64,000 nucleotides of DNA, taken from NCBI GenBank assembly GCA_032622095.1, contig CP136068.1, positions 53,900,025 to 53,964,024 on the forward strand, read 5' to 3'. Under the pieces are notes generated by a model that saw only the letters and a list, made by a program, of their open reading frames with translations, had not been told where the DNA came from and did no database searches. Origin of the DNA: Siphonodentalium dalli (lineage: Eukaryota; Mollusca; Scaphopoda; Gadilida; Siphonodentaliidae). The position numbers and the translations under genes were made by a program. Shown here one piece after another: positions 13,356 to 22,532 of the stretch (position 1 is its first letter; each line of letters starts with the position of its first letter).

Positions 13356-13665
13356 ATATATTTATTACATGATCAAAAACCTCGATAAAACAAACTTAAA
13401 TCAACAGATGGCGGGGGCGTGACATGCGATGTAATTATGCGTTGTTTGCCCGCGTAAAGAAATAGTCCCAGAAAATTAAAGACTCTTTGATGTATTTAAT
13501 GGCTTATATTTAATGAAATAACTATTCAAACTCTTCATTCATTAGAGTTTGTTGGAAAAAAATATTGGAATCCATAGTATTTTGAGACGCAGCGTACGGA
13601 ATGTACACAGACGACAAACCGAAAGTCAAAGGTCACCTGGCACTATTTCCTGTTATGCAACGAAC
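13356..13665. other. No recognisable feature before the palindromic element
   Basis: A plus-strand frame starting at 13549 runs from this flank into the A-rich end of the palindromic element. Its C-terminal half translates simple AAAATTTC sequence, so I do not support it as a gene. Confidence 0.45.
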
Positions 13666-13671
13666 GTTACA
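13666..13671. repeat. Target-site duplication GTTACA, left
   Basis: The six bases GTTACA directly precede the first base of the palindromic element and are repeated exactly after its last base at 22527-22532. A 6-bp duplication is typical of Polinton/Maverick integration. Confidence 0.85.
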
Positions 13672-13739
13672 AGAAGAATAGGGGGCTCGTTGGTGTCACA
13701 TCTAAAAATAGAATTTGTGGGTCAAAAATTGGTTGTACT

Positions 13740-13925
13740 AAAATATTCCCAAAATATCAAAAACCCAAAAATTATTTTTCCAAAAAAAAATTTCAAAACT
13801 GCCAAAATTTATTTTTTCCAAAAAATTTCAAAACTTCCAAAAAATTTCAAAACCCCAAAATTTCAAAAGAAAAAATTTCAAAACCCTCAAAATTATTTCT
13901 CTAAAAAAAAAGTTTAAATAAAAAT
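13740..13925. repeat. A-rich simple repeat at left end of palindromic element (mirrored at 22270-22460)
   Basis: Imperfect 'ccaaaatttcaaaa' units make up this stretch. The mirrored stretch in the right arm has the complementary T-rich sequence. Reading frames in it give Lys/Asn/Phe-rich low-complexity peptides and are not genes. Confidence 0.8.
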
Positions 13926-14710
13926 TTTATAACGAGTTTTCGGTTTCTGATAATCTCGATATTAAAATGTCGAATGTTAAATTATTTGCGCGTAATATCT
14001 TTCGTTATTTTTTTTGTTCAAATATTTTTCATGAATTTATTAATCGATGTTTAGAAAATAGCTTTATTGGACATTGTGACCATCGATATGAATGCATACA
14101 TTCCAGTGTTTATCGGACGCAGTTCATATAATTGTCATACCTGAAAATAGACACCATTACTTTTACATAAATAATAAAGAGCGTTTATTCTTTACACTCT
14201 CTCTACCCCAGATGAAGTTATTGAGTATATGACAGGTGTGTATTATCGTGAATTATTGGAAGTATTGAGATGTACTATGTTGAATCACTAACGGTCGAAA
14301 ATTGTAATGTGAAATTACAACCCTCCAGAATGAATTGTCATATTCGCTGGAACATATTTTCAAGTAATCACACGCGACATTGGTGGTAACAATGTGTCTT
14401 TCACACCTTTGCTTTACCAAATGAATTATATTATTTCCCCGGTCACAGTTATATGCTATTCAGAAAACATATCGATTTAATGTCTGAACAAACGGGTTAG
14501 TATCAATTAAGGTTGATAAACTGTGTCATTGTTAGCATTAACACGATAATTAGTTATCCAAAACATGCATACATATTACGTCCAGGTCACTCAATTATAG
14601 AAATTGCTTCGGTGTCATTGTTATAACAACATTACGTAATAACCACTTATCACTCCATTCACACTTACGATCATTTTGTATACCAAAAATTTCAATATAA
14701 TGAAGATGAC

Positions 14711-14920
14711 GAAAAGTTACCTATAATTCTGCTGTGGTTAAGCCACAACAACAACAACAACAACACCAACAACAACAACAACAACAACAACAGTCACCAA
14801 GCGACATAACATCCTGTTTTGATGATCCAATGGCCAATGTCCATGAAGATTTTATTTCCGATGCAAGTCATATTTCAGACTAACTCCTGAAAAGTTACCT
14901 ATAATTCTGCTGTGGTTAAG
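14711..14920 (+). pseudogene. Displaced fragment of the ATPase gene inside the left arm
   Basis: Positions 14746-14858 repeat a small piece of the ATPase gene in plus orientation. It covers the end of the polyQ tract through the junction reading PSDITSCFDDPMANVHEDFI. The piece is bracketed by two direct copies of the 32-bp motif 'gaaaagttacct...ggttaag' (14711-14742 and 14889-14920). The mirrored fragment is at about 21343-21453 in the right arm, so the rearrangement existed before the arms were duplicated. Too short to function. Confidence 0.8.
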
Positions 14921-14950
14921 CAGTCCATTATTTAGGGCATACCTGTATGT
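14874..14950. repeat. Internal copy of the centre-proximal sequence
   Basis: About 75 bp ('catatttcagactaactcct' onward to 'ccattatttagggcata') match the DNA next to the palindrome axis at 18186-18262 in the same orientation, and at 17930-18004 inverted. Each arm thus contains a second copy of its inner end, mirrored at about 21245-21330. Confidence 0.75.
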
Positions 14951-15114
14951 AGGCCTACCAGTGGATGAATAGTCTGCCGGAGAAGTACTGTGTAGACAGG
15001 TCTTGTCGGTAAGAAAGTCAGACGAGTAGTGAAGGCTCGGCTATTAAAACATAGTAATGCGATAGCGAACATCAAACGAGTCTGCGCACGCATATCTGTC
15101 AAAGGATACAATGG

Positions 15115-15202
15115 CAGTCATTGGTCAATTTATCCCCGGTGTCAGCTCAGTACAATAACAGTCATTGGTCAATTTATCCCCGGTGTCAGCTCAGTACACA
15201 AT
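15115..15202. repeat. 44-bp tandem duplication in left arm
   Basis: Two adjacent copies of a unit beginning 'cagtcattggtcaatttatc' are present, with starts at 15115 and 15159. The right arm carries the mirrored pair near 20992-21080. Confidence 0.85.
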
Positions 15203-15234
15203 CGGCACGAAGCCGGAGGTCATAATTACTCTTA

Positions 15235-15785
15235 CGAATGAAGAGCGTTGAACATATACGAAATTATTACACGAATGAACTGAAATTTATATTTCACATC
15301 TTACCAACAACAGATACAGACATAGTCATAGTGTTATACTATCTTACATGTACCCATGCTGTGACATCATTCGAAGGGGCAATACACTCAAGGAGTTAAA
15401 GTGACACGAAACAAGGGACGTGATGTAATATTGGTGTTTGAATCTTAAAGGAACACAAGACACTCTAAAGGGACACTCATTATGAATGAATGTTAACAAT
15501 ACAAGCGCACGAATGAAGAGCGTTGAACATATACGAAATTACTACACGAATGAACTGAAATTTATATTTCTCATCTTACCAACAACAGATACAGACATAG
15601 GCATAGTGTTATACTATCTTACATGTACCCATGCTATGACATACTTAAAGGGGGATAATGCACGCACGGTGTGGAATGTTAAAGTGACACGAAACAAGGG
15701 ACGTGATGCAATATTGGTGTTTGAATATTAAAAGGAACACAAGACACTCTAAAGGGACACTCATTATGAATGAATGTTAACAATA
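15235..15785. repeat. 275-bp tandem repeat in left arm (mirrored about 20405-20960)
   Basis: The unit beginning 'cgaatgaagagcgttgaac' at 15235 repeats at 15510. The units differ mainly by small indels around the 'atgacatcattcgaagg' / 'atgacatacttaaagg' text. Frames of 70-81 codons here are repeat translations without recognisable domains. Confidence 0.8.
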
Positions 15786-15965
15786 CAAGCGCAGTGGTTG
15801 AAAGTTAAAATGACAGATCAATATTTAAGGGTCAAATTTTCGGGCACTTAATGCACCTTTTATCATTACGTATCGTTTCTCACTCTACAATTCCCAATAA
15901 TCCACACACTCTCTCCCCCCAGCTTATAGATATATAACGAAAACGAGAATATCATGTTGATGAAG

Positions 15966-15971
15966 TTTATT
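15966..15971 (-). terminator. Polyadenylation signal AATAAA of the left ATPase copy
   Basis: AATAAA on the minus strand lies 6 bp beyond the stop codon of the left gene copy. The right copy has the same signal at the same distance. Confidence 0.7.
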
Positions 15972-15976
15972 GAAAT

Positions 15977-17433
15977 TTAATCGTCCGAATTGTCATCACT
16001 TTCGTCAGAAGTGTCATATGTTACGTCCATGAATTTTTCTAGCATCGGTTTGTACTTTAATATTGACATTTTCACTGCATCACATTCTCCATAACCATTA
16101 TTCAAATATTTGTCGACTTTATCCATGACTCTGTTGTGCAGAGTCCCATTGCGCAGCTGCAGATACGATACTATTGTCCAAGCATAATCATTCATAAAGT
16201 GTATCATATCTTTACTTTTAAGGTCCTTGTCAGCTTGTTCTTTTGCTTCTGCGTCTTTCGAGCCATTTTCCTTATACGTGTCCACTTTATCACTCCATTC
16301 CTCACGTGTTTTATCTCTACTTTCATCACACAAACTTTTGAAGTATTCATCTTCATTCAATTTAATTTCCTTATTCTGACTATCATCCGGGTCCTCAGTT
16401 AATTTTCGTTTTAACTTATTTTCTTGACACAAAAGCCCGCATTCATTACAAGGGTACGACATGTCTTCTCGAATGTTTTGACGGTTCTTCTTATTAATTT
16501 CATCGAGCTCACCAGGTGGCCGTATGTCGTTAGTATAGTCATTATGTTGACCCTGGGGCACAATATAATTATATGTTATGCCCTTCTGTTGACCAGGGAG
16601 TTCTCTGTCATCGTATTTCATCGCATTCTGTTGACCCTGGGTCTCAGTGTCTTTTGTATGTTTTTTCATCCCATTCTGTTCATCTGGGTGTTCTCTGTCT
16701 TTTTGGAGATTATATTTCATGCCATTCCATTCACCCCTATGTTGGTTCGTGTCCTCTTTTAGTACATTCTGTCGCAGACGTAATGTGTCCGGTGTTGCGG
16801 CTTTTAAATCCACCAGTAGGTAACCGTACGGTTCACTCGTCGCTTCCGAAAACTCTCGAACCATACGCTGAGGACATTCAGGATACATCTGTCTTGATAA
16901 TGTTGAAATTAATCCCTTGTCGATTGGGTTATTGAACAATACCAAATATTGACAATTTCGTCGTTGCGTTGGATCTTTGTTGTAGTAGAAATTCTGGTTC
17001 AAACTTATCAAAGATAAGTTCAAATGGTGACTTCCTTCGGAATGCAAATCATTAACTCTCTGGTCTTTTGATGAAGTTTGCATCAAGTCATCGAGTATAA
17101 CTAGATTTTTATACCGGGGGTTGATAAGCGAATCCAAGTTTGCTGGTATTCCTCGTATAAAGTTGACCTGAGGGGTGACGGTATACTTTAATTCGTCATA
17201 TAGGGGCTGCCAATATTTATAAAACCATATTATTCTGTCAGGTGCGGGTGATATTTTTGAGGCAGACTTTTGTAGTAAGGTTTTCACGAAGTATGTCTTA
17301 CCACAAGATGTCGGTCCACTTACACATGCCGTGAATGGATGCTTGAAAATAAAATCTTCATGGACATTGGCCATTGGATCATCAAAGCAGGATGTTATGT
17401 CGCTTGGTGGCTGTTGTTGTTGTTGTTGTTGTT

Positions 17434-17466
<33 letters not shown>

Positions 17467-17498
17467 GCTGTTGTTGTTGTTGTTGGGGGTGATGATAC

Positions 17499-17532
<34 letters not shown>

Positions 17533-17546
17533 GCGGCTGATGATAC

Positions 17547-17577
<31 letters not shown>

Positions 17578-17665
17578 CTGAAGGCGTGTGTTTAACTTTG
17601 ATATGACGCTTCAAACTATCTTGCCAAGCATAGACACTTAAGCACTCTTCACATTGATACTTCAT
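15977..17665 (-). pseudogene. Left-arm copy of zinc-finger/packaging-type ATPase, broken
   Basis: This is the mirror copy of the intact gene at 18525-20225. It retains the N-terminal C2H2 finger, the polyQ tract with YHQP/YHHP spacers, the P-loop domain (GPTSCGKT Walker A, LVILDDLM Walker B) and the acidic tail. Two lesions separate it from the right copy. A CAA-to-TAA change at 17432-17434 stops the frame inside the polyQ tract. A 42-bp deletion near 16434 removes 14 residues of the second zinc finger, including its His ligand. Translation could in principle restart at the Met at 17374 (465 codons remain open), which would give the ATPase domain without the first finger and polyQ. Apart from these lesions and polyQ length, the copy matches the right arm closely. 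So either the duplication is recent or the arms are homogenised. Confidence 0.85.
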
Positions 17666-17708
17666 TTTCCTATATAATCAGTGAAATCGAGCGTTCTTCT
17701 ATGCACCT

Positions 17709-17718
17709 ATATTTATAT
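17709..17718 (-). promoter_or_regulatory. TATA box of left ATPase copy
   Basis: TATATAAATA on the minus strand sits 44 bp upstream of the ATG at 17665, mirroring the right-arm promoter. Confidence 0.6.
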
Positions 17719-17745
17719 AGAACAGAAACAAGGGAAACGTGGTGG

Positions 17746-17759
17746 ACTAGTTAACTAGT
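17746..17759. promoter_or_regulatory. 14-bp perfect palindrome upstream of left ATPase TATA box
   Basis: ACTAGTTAACTAGT is a perfect palindrome 27 bp upstream of the TATA box and is conserved in the right arm at 18431-18444. It could bind a dimeric regulator; this is inference from symmetry and position alone. Confidence 0.4.
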
Positions 17760-17929
17760 TCAGGCTGTCGTTCACAACGTCTCTTAGTGTTGTTTGTACT
17801 GGATACAAATTTATCACATTAGCTACAATACAACCTACCTATCCAAATGTCAATGCAATTATGAGTGATTTCAATATGAACACTCTATTATATAGATATG
17901 TGTAACCTGGTGACTGACATGATGATACA

Positions 17930-18262
17930 GTTATGCACTAAATAATGGACTGCTTAACCACAGCAGAATTATAGGTAACTTTTCAGGAGTTAGTCGGAAA
18001 TATGGCTTGTTGCCATTCATCGGAAAGCTCTCGCCGCCGGCGGCGGCGGCATTGCAGTATTTTACTGCGGCGGCGGCGGCGGTGCCGCCGCCGCCGCCGG
18101 GGTCCGCCGCCGGCGGACCCCGCAGTAAAATACTGCAATGCCGCCGCCGCCGGCGGCGAGAGCTTTCCGATGAATGACAACAAGCCATATTTCCGACTAA
18201 CTCCTGAAAAGTTACCTATAATTCTGCTGTGGTTAAGCAGTCCATTATTTAGTGCATAACTG
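17930..18262. repeat. Palindrome centre: GC-rich T-shaped hairpin junction
   Basis: The arms pair continuously to 18070/18120 with the axis near 18095. The unpaired 49 bp between them contain two smaller self-complementary hairpins side by side. One is B at 18071-18080 pairing with 18084-18093; the other is C at 18101-18109 pairing with 18111-18119. The order A-B-B'-C-C'-A' is the layout of a T-shaped parvovirus-type terminal repeat. From about 18031 to 18160 the DNA is very GC-rich (GCC/GGC runs) in an otherwise AT-rich region. The stretch has no supported gene; frames here translate the GGC repeat as Arg or Ala runs. Confidence 0.75.
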
Positions 18263-18430
18263 TATCATCATGTCAGTCACCAGGTTACACATATCTATAT
18301 AATAGAGTGTTCATATTGAAATCACTCATAATTGCATTGACATTTGGATAGGTAGGTTGTATTGTAGCTAATGTGATAAATTTGTATCCAGTACAAACAA
18401 CACTAAGAGACGTTGTGAACGACAGCCTGA

Positions 18431-18444
18431 ACTAGTTAACTAGT
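18431..18444. promoter_or_regulatory. 14-bp perfect palindrome upstream of right ATPase TATA box
   Basis: ACTAGTTAACTAGT lies 27 bp upstream of the TATA box of the intact gene. Its conservation in both arms follows from the palindrome, so it is not independent evidence of function. Confidence 0.4.
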
Positions 18445-18470
18445 CCACCACGTTTCCCTTGTTTCTGTTC

Positions 18471-18480
18471 TATATAAATA
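18471..18480 (+). promoter_or_regulatory. TATA box of intact ATPase gene
   Basis: TATATAAATA lies 44 bp upstream of the ATG at 18525. A start near 18500-18510, about 30 bp downstream, would give a very short 5' leader. No splice sites are needed, consistent with a virus-like intronless gene. Confidence 0.65.
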
Positions 18481-18524
18481 TAGGTGCATAGAAGAACGCT
18501 CGATTTCACTGATTATATAGGAAA

Positions 18525-18711
18525 ATGAAGTATCAATGTGAAGAGTGCTTAAGTGTCTATGCTTGGCAAGATAGTTTGAAGCGTCATATCAAAGTTAAAC
18601 ACACGCCTTCAGAACAACAACAACAACAACAACAACAACAGTATCATCAGCCGCAACAACAACAACAACAACAACAACAGTATCATCACCCCCAACAACA
18701 ACAACAACAGC

Positions 18712-18748
<37 letters not shown>

Positions 18749-20225
18749 GCCACCAAGCGACATAACATCCTGCTTTGATGATCCAATGGCCAATGTCCAT
18801 GAAGATTTTATTTTCAAGCATCCATTCACGGCATGTGTAAGTGGACCGACATCTTGTGGTAAGACATACTTCGTGAAAACCTTACTACAAAAGTCTGCCT
18901 CAAAAATATCACCCGCACCTGACAGAATAATATGGTTTTATAAATATTGGCAGCCCCTATATGACGAATTAAAGTATACCGTCACCCCTCAGGTCAACTT
19001 TATACGAGGAATACCAGCAAACTTGGATTCGCTTATCAACCCCCGGTATAAAAATCTAGTTATACTCGATGACTTGATGCAAACTTCATCAAAAGACCAG
19101 AGAGTTAATGATTTGCATTCCGAAGGAAGTCACCATTTGAACTTATCTTTGATAAGTTTGAACCAGAATTTCTACTACAACAAAGATCCAACGCAACGAC
19201 GAAATTGTCAATATTTGGTATTGTTCAATAACCCAATCGACAAGGGATTAATTTCAACATTATCAAGACAGATGTATCCTGAATGTCCTCAGCGTATGGT
19301 TCGAGAGTTTTCGGAAGCGACGAGTGAACCGTACGGTTACCTACTGGTGGATTTAAAAGCCGCAACACCGGACACATTACGTCTGCGACAGAATGTACTA
19401 AAAGAGGACACGAACCAACATAGGGGTGAATGGAATGGCATGAAATATAATCTCCAAAAAGACAGAGAACACCCAGATGAACAGAATGGGATGAAAAAAC
19501 ATACAAAAGACACTGAGACCCAGGGTCAACAGAATGCGATGAAATACGATGACAGAGAACTCCCTGGTCAACAAAAGGGCATAACATATAATTATATTGT
19601 GCCCCAGGGTCAACATAATGACTATACTAACGACATACGGCCACCTGGTGAGCTCGATGAAATTAATAAGAAGAACCGTCAAAACATTCGAGAAGACATG
19701 TCGTACCCTTGTAATGAATGCGGGCTTTTGTTCGCAGATCATTATGATGTTCAGAGACACGTAAAAAACTGGTGTCAAGAAAATAAGTTAAAACGAAAAT
19801 TAACTGAGGACCCGGATGATAGTCAGAATAAGGAAATTAAATTGAATGAAGATGAATACTTCAAAAGTTTGTGTGATGAAAGTAGAGATAAAACACGTGA
19901 GGAATGGAGTGATAAAGTGGACACGTATAAGGAAAATGGCTCGAAAGACGCAGAAGCAAAAGAACAAGCTGACAAGGACCTTAAAAGTAAAGATATGATA
20001 CACTTTATGAATGATTATGCTTGGACAATAGTATCGTATCTGCAGCTGCGCAATGGGACTCTGCACAACAGAGTCATGGATAAAGTCGACAAATATTTGA
20101 ATAATGGTTATGGAGAATGTGATGCAGTGAAAATGTCAATATTAAAGTACAAACCGATGCTAGAAAAATTCATGGACGTAACATATGACACTTCTGACGA
20201 AAGTGATGACAATTCGGACGATTAA
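18525..20225 (+). CDS. Zinc-finger/polyQ P-loop ATPase, FtsK-HerA packaging type (Polinton/adintovirus-related)
   Basis: An intact intronless frame of 566 aa. Residues 3-26 form a classical C2H2 finger (C5, C8, H21, H26). Residues 31-75 are polyQ interrupted by YHQP and YHHP. The ATPase domain follows from about residue 88: Walker A GPTSCGKT at 107-114, Walker B VILDD at 179-183, and a downstream SLNQNF sensor-like segment. Residues 299-375 are imperfect Gln/Asn-rich repeats (WNGMKYN, QNGMKKH, QNAMKYD). A second finger of C2HC type is at C396, C399, H412, C417. The tail is charged and ends in an acidic DES/DD stretch. By family, such ATPases drive genome packaging in Polinton-like and adintovirus-like elements. 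I recall close relatives with the same tail (CNECG...QRH) in many cnidarian and mollusc genomes. The start is set by the finger and by the TATA box 44 bp upstream. It is the only gene of its element, diverging from the broken mirror copy. Packaging function is inferred, not shown. Confidence 0.85.
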
Positions 20226-20230
20226 ATTTC

Positions 20231-20236
20231 AATAAA
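20231..20236 (+). terminator. Polyadenylation signal AATAAA of intact ATPase gene
   Basis: AATAAA begins 6 bp after the TAA stop, which gives an extremely compact 3' end as in many DNA viruses. Confidence 0.75.
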
Positions 20237-21273
20237 CTTCATCAACATGATATTCTCGTTTTCGTTATATATCTATAAGCTGGGGGGAGAGAGTGTGTGG
20301 ATTATTGGGAATTGTAGAGTGAGAAACGATACGTAATGATAAAAGGTGCATTAAGTGCCCGAAAATTTGACCCTTAAATATTGATCTGTCATTTTAACTT
20401 TCAACCACTGCGCTTGTATTGTTAACATTCATTCATAATGAGTGTCCCTTTAGAGTGTTCCTTTTAATATTCAAACACCAATATTGCATCACGTCCCTTG
20501 TTTCGTGTCACTTTAACATTCCACACCGTGCGTGCATTATCCCCCTTTAAGTATGTCATAGCATGGGTACATGTAAGATAGTATAACACTATGCCTATGT
20601 CTGTATCTGTTGTTGGTAAGATGTGAAATATAAATTTCAGTTCATTCGTGTAGTAATTTCGTATATGTTCAACGCTCTTCATTCGTGCGCTTGTATTGTT
20701 AACATTCATTCATAATGAGTGTCCCTTTAGAGTGTCTTGTGTTCCTTTAAGATTCAAACACCAATATTACATCACGTCCCTTGTTTCGTGTCACTTTAAC
20801 TCCTCGCGTGTATTGCCCCTTCGAATGATGTCACAGCATGGGTACATGTAAGATAGTATAACACTATGACTATGTCTGTATCTGTTGTTGGTAAGATGTG
20901 AAATATAAATTTCAGTTCATTCGTGTAGTAATTTCGTATATGTTCAACGCTCTTCATTCGTAAGAGTAATTATGACCTCCGGCTTCGTGCCGATTGTGTA
21001 CTGAGCTGACACCGGGGATAAATTGACCAATGACTGTTATTGTACTGAGCTGACACCGGGGATAAATTGACCAATGACTGCCATTGTATCCTTTGACAGA
21101 TATGCGTGCGCAGACTCGTTTGATGTTCGCTATCGCATTACTATGTTTTAATAGCCGAGCCTTCACTACTCGTCTGACTTTCTTACCGACAAGACCTGTC
21201 TACACAGTACTTCTCCGACAGACTATTCATCCACTGGTAGGCCTACATACAGGTATGCCCTAAATAATGGACT

Positions 21274-21487
21274 GCTTAACCACAGCAGAATTATAGGTAA
21301 CTTTTCAGGAGTTAGTCTGAAATATGACTTGCATCGGAAATAAAATCTTCATGGACATTGGCCATTGGATCATCAAAACAGGATGTTATGTCGCTTGGTG
21401 ACTGTTGTTGTTGTTGTTGTTGTTGTTGTTGGTGTTGTTGTTGTTGTTGTTGTGGCTTAACCACAGCAGAATTATAGGTAACTTTTC
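21274..21487 (-). pseudogene. Displaced ATPase gene fragment inside the right arm
   Basis: This is the mirror of the left-arm fragment: polyQ end plus the PSDITSCFDDP...HEDFI segment on the minus strand at about 21343-21453. It is bracketed by the 32-bp motif at 21274-21306 and 21456-21487. Non-functional. Confidence 0.8.
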
Positions 21488-22526
21488 GTCATCTTCATTA
21501 TATTGAAATTTTTGGTATACAAAATGATCGTAAGTGTGAATGGAGTGATAAGTGGTTATTACGTAATGTTGTTATAACAATGACACCGAAGCAATTTCTA
21601 TAATTGAGTGACCTGGACGTAATATGTATGCATGTTTTGGATAACTAATTATCGTGTTAATGCTAACAATGACACAGTTTATCAACCTTAATTGATACTA
21701 ACCCGTTTGTTCAGACATTAAATCGATATGTTTTCTGAATAGCATATAACTGTGACCGGGGAAATAATATAATTCATTTGGTAAAGCAAAGGTGTGAAAG
21801 ACACATTGTTACCACCAATGTCGCGTGTGATTACTTGAAAATATGTTCCAGCGAATATGACAATTCATTCTGGAGGGTTGTAATTTCACATTACAATTTT
21901 CGACCGTTAGTGATTCAACATAGTACATCTCAATACTTCCAATAATTCACGATAATACACACCTGTCATATACTCAATAACTTCATCTGGGGTAGAGAGA
22001 GTGTAAAGAATAAACGCTCTTTATTATTTATGTAAAAGTAATGGTGTCTATTTTCAGGTATGACAATTATATGAACTGCGTCCGATAAACACTGGAATGT
22101 ATGCATTCATATCGATTGTCACAATGTCCAATAAAGCTATTTTCTAAACATCGATTAATAAATTCATGAAAAATATTTGAACAAAAAAAATAACGAAAGA
22201 TATTACGCGCAAATAATTTAACATTCGACATTTTAATATCGAGATTATCAGAAACCGAAAACTCGTTATAAATTTTTTATTTAAACTTTTTTTTTAGAGA
22301 AATAATTTTGAGGGTTTTGAAATTTTTTCTTTTGAAATTTTGGGGTTTTGAAATTTTTTGGAAGTTTTGAAATTTTTTGGAAAAAATAAATTTTGGAAGT
22401 TTTGAAATTTTTTTTTGGAAAAATAATTTTTGGGTTTTTGATATTTTGGGAATATTTTAGTACAACCAATTTTAGACCCACAAATTCTATTTTTAGATGT
22501 GACACCAACGAGCCCCCTATTCTTCT

Positions 22527-22532
22527 GTTACA
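22527..22532. repeat. Target-site duplication GTTACA, right
   Basis: Exact repeat of 13666-13671 immediately after the terminal ...TCTTCT of the element. Confidence 0.85.

Larger units (their letters stand above)
13672..22526. mobile_element. Palindromic Polinton-like element, 8.86 kb, single-gene arms
   Basis: Terminal sequence AGAAGAATAGGGGGC at 13672 is mirrored by its exact reverse complement ending at 22526, and homology stops abruptly outside both points. The two arms, each about 4.4 kb, are reverse complements over their whole length with few differences. The symmetry axis is near 18095. AG/CT termini plus a 6-bp GTTACA target duplication are the known integration signature of Polinton/Maverick elements (integrase with protein-primed DNA polymerase B). 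Neither of those genes is present; only a packaging-type ATPase gene occurs, once per arm, transcribed outward. The element is therefore non-autonomous for integration and replication. Each arm also holds tandem repeats, a displaced fragment of the ATPase gene, and a 32-bp motif found three times per arm. The outer 180 bp of each arm is A/T-rich 'aaaatttc' sequence. Confidence 0.85.

Noticed and set aside
16136-16935. Hydrophobic frames antisense to the ATPase gene (mirrored at 19225-20066)
   Set aside because: They lie opposite a well-supported coding frame and appear in both arms only because the arms are copies.
17339-17595. Poly-Leu and poly-Val open frames opposite the polyQ tract (also 18595-18821)
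   Set aside because: They are antisense readings of CAA repeats in the ATPase gene.
13672-22526. The palindrome as a pure inverted-read assembly artefact
   Set aside because: Not fully excluded, but exact AG/CT ends, a 6-bp target duplication, arm-specific lesions and an asymmetric centre all argue for a real element.
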